Shown: piece by piece, positions 57,448 through 64,000 of the stretch | Layout: each line of letters begins with the position of its first letter | How positions within the stretch are numbered: the stretch's first letter is position 1 | Program-made: the position numbers and the translations under genes | Assembly (NCBI GenBank): GCA_036841525.1 | Contig: DAITVZ010000013.1 | Location: 11,155-75,154 of the forward strand | DNA length: 64,000 nt | Origin: JAAYEA01 sp012689325 | GTDB taxonomy: Bacteria; Chloroflexota; Anaerolineae; JAAYEA01 | Direction: 5' to 3' | The notes under the pieces: model-generated | What the model saw: the letters and a program-made list of their open reading frames with translations, nothing else | Database searches by the model: none | What the model was told of the DNA's origin: nothing

Positions 57448-58830
57448 ATGATCAAGATCGCCGCGATCGGCGCGGGCAGCGTCGGGTTCACCCGCAAGCT
57501 CCTCGCCGATGTCCTCAGCGTCCCCGAGCTGCAAGACACCGAGTTCCGCTTCATGGACATCTCGCCGGAAAACCTGGAGATGGCCACCAACCTCTGCCGC
57601 AAGATCATCGCCGATAACGGCCTGCCCGCCACCATCCACCCCACCCTGGACCGCCGCGAGGCGATCCGCGGGGCGGATTACGTCCTCTGCACCGCCCGCG
57701 TTGGCGGGCTGGAGGCGTTCGGCCATGACGTCGAGATCCCGCTCAAGTACGGCGTGGACCAGTGCGTCGCGGACACCCTCGGCCCGGGCGGCGTCTTTTA
57801 CGCCCTGCGCACCATCCCCGTGCTGCTGGATATCTGCGCCGACATCCGCGAGCTGGCCCCGCGAGCGCTGTTCCTCAACTATTCCAACCCCATGGCCATG
57901 AACTCGTGGGCCGTGCGCCGCGCCGGCGGCGTCCGCTTCATCGGCCTCTGCCACGGCGTCGAAGGCGGCCACGCCCTCATCGCCAAGGCGCTCGGCCTGC
58001 CCCCGGCGGAGGTGGATTTTGTCTGCGCCGGGATCAACCACCAGACCTGGTACGTGCAAGTGACCCACCGGGGCGTGGACATGCTCCCCAAGCTGCTGGA
58101 GGCCATGGAGAGCAACCCCGAGATCGCCCAGCGCGAGCCCTGCCGCATCGACATCCTGCGGCGCTTTGGCTACTTTTCCACCGAGTCCAACGGCCACCTG
58201 AGCGAATACCTCCCCTGGTATCGCAAGCGCCCCGCCGAGATCAAGCAATGGATCTATGACGGGACCTGGATCGGCGGCCGCACCGCCGGCTACCTCAACA
58301 ACTGCCGCCAGGCCAGCGACGAATACCAGCGCATGTACCCCACCTGGCTGCAAGAGCCCGCCGTCAAGGTCGGGCCGCAGACGCGCTCCTCCGAGCACGC
58401 CTCGCACATCATCGAGGCGCTAGAGACCGGGCGGCTGTACCGCGGCCACTTTAACGTGGGCAACACCGGGCTCATCACCAACCTCCCCGACGGCTGCACC
58501 GTGGAGCTGCCCTGCTATGTGGATGGCAACGGCGTCTTTCCCGCCTGGGTGGGGCCGCTGCCGCTGCCCTGCGCCGCCACCTGCCGGGTCAGCATCAACG
58601 TGCAAGAGATGGCCGTGCAGGCCGCCCTCACCGGCGATCGCGAGCTGGTCAAGCTCGCCGTGCTGCACGACCCCCTCACCGGCGCCGTCTGCAACACCGC
58701 GGAGGTCTGGGCCATGTGCGACGAGATGTTCGAGGCGCTGGCGCCCTGGCTGCCCCAATTCAACGGCGAGGGCCGCACCTGGGCCGATCTCCCGCAGCCC
58801 GATGGCGGGGCCATCAAGCGCGTCGCCTAG
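57448..58830 (+). CDS. GH4 family alpha-galactosidase/glucuronidase-like enzyme
   Basis: A 460-residue NAD+- and Mn2+-dependent glycosidase of family GH4. The NAD-binding start IAAIGAGSVGFTRKLL, the conserved ARVGG, LNYSNPMAMN, LCHGVEGGH (Cys metal ligand) and GINHQTWYV (His metal ligand) are present, together with DTLGPGG. These enzymes act by an oxidation/elimination mechanism on intracellular glycosides. Alpha-galactosidase and alpha-glucuronidase are the likely activities, but the stereochemistry is not determined by these motifs. It stands alone and may work on sugars imported by the transporter downstream. CAAGGAGC precedes the ATG at 57448. Confidence 0.9.
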   Translation: MIKIAAIGAGSVGFTRKLLADVLSVPELQDTEFRFMDISPENLEMATNLCRKIIADNGLPATIHPTLDRREAIRGADYVLCTARVGGLEAFGHDVEIPLKYGVDQCVADTLGPGGVFYALRTIPVLLDICADIRELAPRALFLNYSNPMAMNSWAVRRAGGVRFIGLCHGVEGGHALIAKALGLPPAEVDFVCAGINHQTWYVQVTHRGVDMLPKLLEAMESNPEIAQREPCRIDILRRFGYFSTESNGHLSEYLPWYRKRPAEIKQWIYDGTWIGGRTAGYLNNCRQASDEYQRMYPTWLQEPAVKVGPQTRSSEHASHIIEALETGRLYRGHFNVGNTGLITNLPDGCTVELPCYVDGNGVFPAWVGPLPLPCAATCRVSINVQEMAVQAALTGDRELVKLAVLHDPLTGAVCNTAEVWAMCDEMFEALAPWLPQFNGEGRTWADLPQPDGGAIKRVA

Positions 58831-58867
58831 CGCGTCCATTCGCGCAAACCACCTGCGCGAAGCCCAT

Positions 58868-58896
58868 TTGACAAACTGGTTTTTTTATGGTTTAAT
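58868..58896 (+). promoter_or_regulatory. Promoter of the Dpp/Opp-type transporter
   Basis: Perfect TTGACA at 58868-58873 and TTTAAT at 58891-58896 with 17 bp between, about 160 bp before the binding-protein gene. Confidence 0.7.
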
Positions 58897-59053
58897 CAGG
58901 TATCGCATGCTCGGCATCGGTGGCCGGCGTGGTTGAACAATCGAACAGCGGATTCCAAGGACGAGAGGAGGTGGGCAACGAACTGACCTGGCGGCCTATC
59001 GTCTAGTGCGCATGTGTTTTCTCGGTTTCCCTTTACCCAAAGGAGGACAAGGA

Positions 59054-61027
59054 ATGTCTGCAGAGATCTCACGTCGTAGCTTCTTGAAGCTCACCGCCAT
59101 GACCGCCGTTGGCATCATGGCCGCCTCGTGCGCCCAGCCCGAGGCTCAGCCCACCAGCGCGCCTGCGCAGCAACCCACCGCCGCCCCGGCCAAGCCCACC
59201 GATACCCCGGCCCCGGTCATCAAGTACAAAGAGGCCCCCATGCTGGCCGAATTGGTCAAGGCCGGCAAGCTCCCGCCCGTGGAAGAGCGCCTGCCCATCG
59301 AGCCAGCCGTCTGCCCCGTGGCCAAAGAGATCGGCAAGTACGGCGGCACCTTGCACCGCCCGTTCACGGGCGCTTCCGATACGGCGGGCATGGACCGCCT
59401 GATCTCCGAGTCGCTCATCCAATTCAGCGCCGATGGCAGCGCCTTCGAGCCCAACGTGTTCAGCAAGTGGGAGATCGCCGACGAGGGCAAGACCTTCACC
59501 TTCTACCTCCGCCAGGGGATCAAATGGTCCGATGGCGAGGCCATCACCACCGAGGATGCCGCCTTCGTGTATGAAGACCTGCTCCTCAACACCGAGTATG
59601 CCGCCACCCCGCCAGCCTGGCTGAGGCCTGGGGGCCAGGTCGGCACGATGGAAGTGGTGGACGACTTTACGTTCCGGATGAAGTTCGCCAAAGCGTACCC
59701 GCTGCTGCTGATCAAGTTCTCCCAGCCGAGCTACTTCCGCCATGCCAAGCACTATTTTACCCAGTTCCACCCCAAGTACACGGACAAGGCCACCCTGGAT
59801 GCCAAGATCAAGGAAGCCGCGGTGGAGCGGTGGGACCAACTCCTCAACGGCAAGGCCGCCCAGTTCGACAACCCGGCCATGCCCGTCTTTAATACCTGGG
59901 TAACCAAGAGCCGCGTGGCGGACACGGTCCACAACCTGGAGCGCAACCCCTACTACTTCAAGGTGGACCCGGAGGGCAATCAGCTCCCCTACATCGATGT
60001 GATCCAGCACGAGCTGGTCACCGGCGGCACCGAGATCATCATGACCAAAAACATCGCGGGCGCGTACGAATTCAACGACCGGTACCTTGGCGACCGTGCG
60101 GTGCTGATGGAGAACCAGGAAAAGGGCGGCTACAAGATGTACATCTGGACCTCCACCACCGGCGTCAGCCACCAGGTCATGTTCAACATGAGCTTCCGCG
60201 CCGACCCGGTCAAGGCCAAATACATCCAGGACCAAAAGTTCAAGCAGGCCTTCTCCTACGCCATGAACCGCCCCGACTATAGCACGGTGATGTTTGCCGG
60301 CATGGCCAAGCCCCGCCAGGCCACCGTCATCGACCAGTCGGCCGATTTCGTGGCCGAGTACGCCCAGCGCCATATCGAGTACAATCCGGACAAGGCCAAC
60401 CAGATGCTGGACGAGCTGGGGCTAGACAAGAAGGACGCCGAGGGCTATCGCATCGCGCCCGAGACCGGCAAGGCCCTCGAGCTGATCCTTTACCTCTCGC
60501 AGGGCTATGGCGTCGCGGGCGGCATGGTCGCCGAGTACGCAAAGCAGGTGGGACTGAAGGTCCTCCCCAAGGAGGAGGAGCGCTCCATCCACTACAACCG
60601 CATGACGGCTAACGAGCTCGAGCTCTCCATGTGGGGCATGGACGGCGCCATCTATCCCGTCTGGCTCGACTATGCCTACTGGATCGTGCCGTGGGTCCAA
60701 GGGTCGAGCCGCATCGGCCCGGCCTATGGCCTCTACCGCGACAGCGCCGGCAAGGACGGCATCGCGCCGGAGGGCGTGGTGGCCAAGGCGCTCGAGATCT
60801 ATGACCAGGCCTGCGCCGAGACGGACGACGCCAAGCGCATCGTGCTCTGCAAGCAGGTGCTCGATATCGCCTCGGACAACTGCTGGACCTGCGGCCTGGT
60901 GCAGAGCACCGACGCGCTGGTCCTGGTCAAGAACAACGTGGGCAACGTCCCGGACAAGGGCATCACCGACTATGTCTTCCGCTCGCCCAAGAACACGCAT
61001 CCGGAGCAGTACTACTTTAAGAATTAG
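59054..61027 (+). CDS. Family 5 extracellular solute-binding protein
   Basis: A 657-residue periplasmic or surface lipoprotein that captures peptides or oligosaccharides for the adjacent permeases. The signal has a twin-arginine motif SRRSFLKLTA and a lipobox ending at Cys26 (MAASC), so export by Tat followed by lipidation is likely. A Pro/Ala/Thr linker follows. The SBP_bac_5 domain begins near residue 95 (GKYGGTLHRPFTG) and has WSDGEAITTEDAAFVYEDLL, the family's best conserved region. AAAGGAGG precedes the ATG at 59054. Substrate not determinable; the sugar-catabolic neighbourhood favours saccharides. Confidence 0.93.
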   Translation: MSAEISRRSFLKLTAMTAVGIMAASCAQPEAQPTSAPAQQPTAAPAKPTDTPAPVIKYKEAPMLAELVKAGKLPPVEERLPIEPAVCPVAKEIGKYGGTLHRPFTGASDTAGMDRLISESLIQFSADGSAFEPNVFSKWEIADEGKTFTFYLRQGIKWSDGEAITTEDAAFVYEDLLLNTEYAATPPAWLRPGGQVGTMEVVDDFTFRMKFAKAYPLLLIKFSQPSYFRHAKHYFTQFHPKYTDKATLDAKIKEAAVERWDQLLNGKAAQFDNPAMPVFNTWVTKSRVADTVHNLERNPYYFKVDPEGNQLPYIDVIQHELVTGGTEIIMTKNIAGAYEFNDRYLGDRAVLMENQEKGGYKMYIWTSTTGVSHQVMFNMSFRADPVKAKYIQDQKFKQAFSYAMNRPDYSTVMFAGMAKPRQATVIDQSADFVAEYAQRHIEYNPDKANQMLDELGLDKKDAEGYRIAPETGKALELILYLSQGYGVAGGMVAEYAKQVGLKVLPKEEERSIHYNRMTANELELSMWGMDGAIYPVWLDYAYWIVPWVQGSSRIGPAYGLYRDSAGKDGIAPEGVVAKALEIYDQACAETDDAKRIVLCKQVLDIASDNCWTCGLVQSTDALVLVKNNVGNVPDKGITDYVFRSPKNTHPEQYYFKN

Positions 61028-61046
61028 CGACACTGCATAGCATGGA

Positions 61047-61149
61047 CCGGCGGCGCGATGCCAAGCTCACGCCGCCGGGAGGGTTGACCGACTTGTCCGG
61101 CTACGGCGGAGGACTCGCCTCCTCTGGGTGCGTTGCCTTCGCCGTAGCC
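61047..61149 (+). other. Two intercistronic stem-loops
   Basis: CCGGCGGCG / CGCCGCCGG (61047-61055 with 61070-61078) and GGCTACGGCG / CGCCGTAGCC (61099-61108 with 61140-61149, enclosing GGAGG-CCTCC). They lie between the binding protein and permease genes and have no strong U-run. They probably stabilise the 5' message or lower permease expression. Confidence 0.6.
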
Positions 61150-61174
61150 CTTTACTTGTAGCTTGGAGGACGAC

Positions 61175-62173
61175 ATGCTGCAATACATCGGGCGACGGAT
61201 CCTGCAGATGATCCCGACCGTGTTCCTGATCTCGGTGATCTCTTTCATACTCATCCAGTTGCCGCCCGGCGACTATTTGACCTCCATCGTGGCGACGCTG
61301 GCGCAGAGCGGCGACTATCTGGACCAGGACCAACTGGCGCAGTTGAAGCGGCAGTATGGCCTGGGCCAGCCGGTCTATGTGCAGTACGCCAAATGGATGT
61401 GGGGCATCCTCAGCCGCGGCAGCTTTGGCCAATCCTTCTTCTGGAACCGGCCGGTGACCGAGTTGATCGCGGACCGCCTCTCCATCACGGTGATCCTCAC
61501 CCTGACCACCATGATCTTTACCTGGGCCGTAGGCTTACCCATCGGCATCTATTCGGCCACGCACCAATACTCCAAACTGGATTATCTCTTCACCTCCACG
61601 TCCTTTATCGGCCTGGCCACCCCCGATTTCATGCTGGCGCTGATCCTGCTCTATCTGGGCGTCGTCTATCTGGGCAAGAGCTACGCGGGGCTTTTCTCGC
61701 CCGAGTTCGCTGACGCGCCGTGGAGCTTTGCCAGGCTCGTGGACATGATGAAGCATATCATCGTGCCGCTGATCATCGGCGGCACCTCGGGCACGGCGGG
61801 CCTCGTGCGTATCATGCGCGGCAGCCTGCTGGACGAGCTGAACAAGCCCTACGTCATCACCGCGCGCGCCAAGGGGCTCTCGGAGCGCAAGCTGCTCTGG
61901 AAATACCCCGTGCGCGTGGCCATCAACCCCTTCGTCAGCACCATCGGCTGGACGCTGGCCTCGCTCTTTTCCGGCGGCACCATCATCGCCGTGGTCCTGG
62001 GCCTGCCCACGGTCGGCCCGCTGATGCTAAGCGCCCTCATGGCGCAGGACATGTACCTGGCCGGGAGCATCCTCTTTATCATGAGCATCCTGACGGTGAT
62101 CGGCACGTTAATCTCGGACCTCCTGCTGGCCTGGGTGGATCCGCGCATCCGCTTCGAGGGAGGTGGCCGATGA
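61175..62173 (+). CDS. Dpp/Opp-type ABC transporter permease (DppB-like)
   Basis: A 332-residue inner-membrane permease with six predicted helices. The first helix (residues 12-30, MIPTVFLISVISFILIQL) and the following PPGDYL are typical of the DppB/OppB family. The EAA-type loop ELNKPYVITARAKGLSERKLLWKYPVR lies near residue 230. The start is the ATG at 61175 with TTGGAGGA; a TTG four codons earlier abuts the ribosome site. It overlaps the next gene by 4 bp. Confidence 0.93.
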   Translation: MLQYIGRRILQMIPTVFLISVISFILIQLPPGDYLTSIVATLAQSGDYLDQDQLAQLKRQYGLGQPVYVQYAKWMWGILSRGSFGQSFFWNRPVTELIADRLSITVILTLTTMIFTWAVGLPIGIYSATHQYSKLDYLFTSTSFIGLATPDFMLALILLYLGVVYLGKSYAGLFSPEFADAPWSFARLVDMMKHIIVPLIIGGTSGTAGLVRIMRGSLLDELNKPYVITARAKGLSERKLLWKYPVRVAINPFVSTIGWTLASLFSGGTIIAVVLGLPTVGPLMLSALMAQDMYLAGSILFIMSILTVIGTLISDLLLAWVDPRIRFEGGGR

Positions 62174-63330
62174 GCCAGAGCGAGGTTCGCGCCCAGACTC
62201 TGCCCGAGGCGGAGGCGCCCACTTCAGCCGCCGAGGCCGAGGAGAAGGTCCTCACCGCCTCGCAGTGGCAACTGATGTGGTGGAAGTTCCGCCGCCACAA
62301 GATGGCCATGTTCGGCGGCGCCTTTGTGTTCTTGATGTATCTCTGCGCCGCCTTCTGCGAGTTCCTGGCGCCGTATCCGCTGGATATGCGCGACTCGAAA
62401 CACGTGACTGCGCCGCCACAACTGCTCCGGTGGCGAGATGACGAGGGCAATTTCCACCTGCGGCCCTTCGTCTATGGCCTCAAGGAGCATGTGGATCCCA
62501 TCTCCTGGCGGCGCACCTTCACCGAGGACCCAGCGCAGATCTATCCGGTGTACCTGTTCGCCCGCACACACCCCTACAAGTTCTGGGGGCTGTTTGAAAC
62601 CAAGGTGCACCTGTTCGGCGTCAAGGGCGAAGAGGCGACCATCTTTTTGCTGGGGTCGGACAGCATGGGCCGCGATCTCTTTTCGCGGATCCTCTACGGG
62701 GGGCGCATCTCGCTCTCCGTCGGCCTGCTGGGCGTGTTGCTGAGCCTGGTCATCGGCGCGGTGCTGGGCGGCATCTCGGGCTACTATGGCGGCCTGATCG
62801 ACAACGTCATGCAGCGCCTCATCGAGGTGCTGCGCTCGATACCCCACATACCTCTCTGGATGGCCCTGTCCGCGGCGCTGCCGCCAGGCCTGCCGCCGCA
62901 GCAGACCTACTTTGGCATCACCCTGGTCCTGGCCGTCATAGGCTGGACCGGCCTGGCCCGCGTCACCCGCGGCAAGATCCTCTCCCTGCGCGACGAGGAT
63001 TTCGTCATGGCCGCCAAGATCTGCGGCACCTCCGAGACGCGCATCATCGTCCGGCACCTGCTCCCCTCCTTCTTTAGCTACCTGATCGTGTCGGTCACGC
63101 TCTCCATCCCCGGCATGGTCATGGGCGAGACGTCCCTCAGCTTTCTGGGGCTGGGCATGCGCCCGCCCTACACGAGCTGGGGCGTGCTGTTGAGCGAGGC
63201 GCAGAACATCGGCAACATCGCCCACCGGCCCTGGATCCTGATTCCGGGGCTCTTCCTGATCGCCACCGTGTTCGCCTTTAACTTTCTCGGCGATGGCCTC
63301 CGGGACGCCGCCGACCCGTATACGCGGTAG
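62170..63330 (+). CDS. Dpp/Opp-type ABC transporter permease (DppC-like)
   Basis: A 386-residue second permease of the importer. The N-terminal cytoplasmic tail is Ala/Glu-rich. The first helix is MFGGAFVFLMYLCAAFCEFLA (about 47-67), followed by an unusually long external domain with DEGNFHLRPFVYGLK and a LLGSDSMGRDLFSRILYGGR entry into the core. The EAA loop DEDFVMAAKICGTSETRIIVRH is clear. It starts by ATGA overlap with the upstream permease. The ATPase genes are not in the operon, so ATPases must be encoded elsewhere. Confidence 0.93.
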   Translation: MSQSEVRAQTLPEAEAPTSAAEAEEKVLTASQWQLMWWKFRRHKMAMFGGAFVFLMYLCAAFCEFLAPYPLDMRDSKHVTAPPQLLRWRDDEGNFHLRPFVYGLKEHVDPISWRRTFTEDPAQIYPVYLFARTHPYKFWGLFETKVHLFGVKGEEATIFLLGSDSMGRDLFSRILYGGRISLSVGLLGVLLSLVIGAVLGGISGYYGGLIDNVMQRLIEVLRSIPHIPLWMALSAALPPGLPPQQTYFGITLVLAVIGWTGLARVTRGKILSLRDEDFVMAAKICGTSETRIIVRHLLPSFFSYLIVSVTLSIPGMVMGETSLSFLGLGMRPPYTSWGVLLSEAQNIGNIAHRPWILIPGLFLIATVFAFNFLGDGLRDAADPYTR

Positions 63331-63342
63331 AGGGCCTGTGCT

Positions 63343-63385
63343 AGGCCCCAAGGATCTTGGAAGACCCTTGGGGCCTTTCTTTTTG
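63343..63385 (+). terminator. Terminator of the transporter operon
   Basis: Stem AGGCCCCAAGG / CCTTGGGGCCT with a 12-nt loop, followed by TTCTTTTTG. The T-run overlaps the -35 box of the next promoter. Confidence 0.85.
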
Positions 63386-63411
63386 ACTTATCGGCGCAGG
63401 TGTGCTATGAT
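63383..63411 (+). promoter_or_regulatory. Promoter of the riboswitch-controlled gene
   Basis: TTGACT at 63383-63388 and TATGAT at 63406-63411, 17 bp apart, immediately upstream of the cobalamin aptamer. Confidence 0.7.
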
Positions 63412-63424
63412 GAGCGCCGTCAAC

Positions 63425-63582
63425 CGCATACGCACCCGGCCGGGGCGCGCGACGCCGCGCGCGGTGATGTCCGCCAGGGGTGAAGTCCGGTGCAAATCCG
63501 GCGCTGTCCCGCAACTGTGGAAGGAAAACAGGTCCTCCTGTTTTCCTCAGCCAGATCCCCTATCCCGCCAGGTCCCGCACAA
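63425..63582 (+). ncRNA. Cobalamin riboswitch aptamer
   Basis: The conserved core is easily read: AAGTCCGGTGCAAATCCGGC at 63484-63503 followed by GCTGTCCCGCAACTGT (63503-63518), then a long variable hairpin (GGAAAACAGG / CCTGTTTTCC, 63522-63546) and the 3' conserved segment CAGCCAGATCCCCTATCCCG. The AdoCbl-type B12 riboswitch is well known to repress cobalamin uptake genes. The downstream BtuF-like gene fits this. Confidence 0.93.
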
Positions 63583-63632
63583 CCTTCGCGAGAAAGGGGG
63601 TAGGGAAGCATCTTACAACCGGCAGGTCGATA

Positions 63633-63665
63633 AACCTCCTTGGGATTCTCGCAAGGGGGTTTTTT
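63633..63665 (+). terminator. Riboswitch expression platform terminator
   Basis: AACCTCCTTG / CAAGGGGGTT (63633-63642, 63652-63661) with a 9-nt loop and TTTTTT. The upstream segment CCTTCGCGAGAA (63583-63594) can pair with TTCTCGCAAGG (63646-63656), forming an alternative antiterminator that excludes the terminator. Bound cobalamin would then favour termination. Confidence 0.75.
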
Positions 63666-63679
63666 GTTGCCAGCAACGG

Positions 63680-63710
63680 GTAGGGGCGGTTCATGAACCG
63701 CCCTGCCTAC
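63680..63710. repeat. TTCATGAA-centred palindrome
   Basis: GTAGGGGCGGTTCATGAACC followed by GCCCTGCCTAC. It lies in the mRNA leader between the riboswitch terminator and the ribosome binding site of the BtuF-like gene. Confidence 0.65.
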
Positions 63711-63732
63711 AACACAACCTTGGAGGTTACCT

Positions 63733-64000
63733 TTGCGCACGCTACGTTCTCTCATGGTTCTCGTCTTGGCGCTGGCCCTGGTCGCCAGCCTCGCCGCCTG
63801 CCAGTCCGGCCCCAAGGCCGCGGGCACCCTCACCGACGACGCCGGCCGCGCCGTCGAGCTGACCAAGGTGCCGGAGCGCATCGTTTCGCTGGCGCCCAGC
63901 AACACCGAGATCCTCTTCGCCCTGGGCCTGGGTGACAAGGTCGTGGGCGTCACCGATTTCTGCGACTATCCCGCCGAGGCCGCCTCCATCGCCAAGATCG
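63733..64000 (+). CDS. btuF: BtuF-like cobalamin-binding lipoprotein, cut by the window end
   Basis: Partial gene; 89 codons are in the window. It begins with TTG at 63733 (LRTLRSLMVLVLALALVASL) because GGAGG lies 6 nt before; an in-frame ATG at 63754 has no good ribosome site. The lipobox VASLAAC marks a lipoprotein. The mature start TLTDDAGRAVELTKVPERIVSLAPSNTEILFALGLGDKVVGVTDFCDYP is the beginning of a periplasmic binding protein of the helical-backbone metal/B12 group. The cobalamin riboswitch upstream makes corrinoid binding the best assignment; permease and ATPase genes would be expected beyond the window. Confidence 0.9.
   Translation, partial: MRTLRSLMVLVLALALVASLAACQSGPKAAGTLTDDAGRAVELTKVPERIVSLAPSNTEILFALGLGDKVVGVTDFCDYPAEAASIAKI

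Noticed and set aside
1..64000. tRNA, rRNA, integrase, attachment sites, insertion sequence
   Set aside because: Spacers were read for these and none was found; the repeats seen are short non-coding palindromes without a transposase gene in the window.

Overview
The window is a GC-rich, gene-dense stretch of bacterial chromosome with short spacers. It contains one 100-N scaffold gap, so it comes from a draft assembly. The gene content suggests an uncultured Chloroflexota, perhaps Anaerolineae-like: a PyrF-PyrE fusion enzyme, Pst and Dpp-type transporters with lipoprotein-like binding proteins, many sugar-catabolism families (Gfo/Idh/MocA, TIM-barrel isomerases, GH4, DUF1961), and long TPR-containing AfsR-like regulators. 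This placement is inferred from gene content only; no rRNA gene is present.

Layout. 0.2-1.9 kb: an SPFH protein and a Doc-type toxin with its putative antitoxin. 1.9-7.3 kb (minus): a nearly complete pyrimidine operon, pyrC-pyrB-pyrFE-pyrD-pyrK, behind a good promoter and a leader terminator (attenuator). 7.3-11.3 kb: a sugar isomerase, a 5'-truncated ABC permease, an aldo/keto reductase and an M24 peptidase. 11.4-17.1 kb: a membrane protein and the phosphate transporter pstS-C-A-B-B, whose two ATPases carry complementary motif defects. 17.1-25.5 kb: the artefactual gap, a PIG-L deacetylase, an alpha/beta hydrolase coupled to an unknown protein, a methyltransferase, a dehydrogenase, a zinc-ribbon protein, a SIMPL lipoprotein and a FAH-family enzyme. 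25.5-35.5 kb: a sulfatase and a sugar-degradation operon with a large glycosidase, then a DUF2202 protein and a second glycosidase. 35.6-39.0 kb: a large AfsR/BTAD regulator broken by one frameshift. 39.3-50.1 kb (mainly minus): a catabolic cluster with enolase-superfamily, PHP, M55 peptidase, a probable alpha/alpha-toroid enzyme, a UroD-like methyltransferase and unknown proteins. 50.2-51.5 kb: a four-gene toxin-antitoxin island (MazF-like pair plus HEPN/MNT pair). 51.6-58.8 kb: a radical SAM protein, DeoD, a CrtI-like oxidoreductase, DUF1961, a zinc dehydrogenase and a GH4 glycosidase. 58.9-63.3 kb: a complete oligopeptide/oligosaccharide-type importer (binding protein plus two permeases, no ATPases). 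63.4-64.0 kb: a cobalamin riboswitch controlling a BtuF-like gene cut by the window end.

The spacers hold several families of short inverted repeats: palindromes centred on TTCATGAA or GATTTATC flanked by GTAGGG, stem-loops with 2-3 nt loops in clusters, CACGAAA-type inverted repeats, G-rich quadruplex-like repeats, and an element beginning TGATCC that lies directly in front of the ribosome binding site of four unrelated genes. In at least two places a repeat supplies the stop codon of a neighbouring gene.

No tRNA, rRNA, CRISPR array or intact insertion sequence was recognised.
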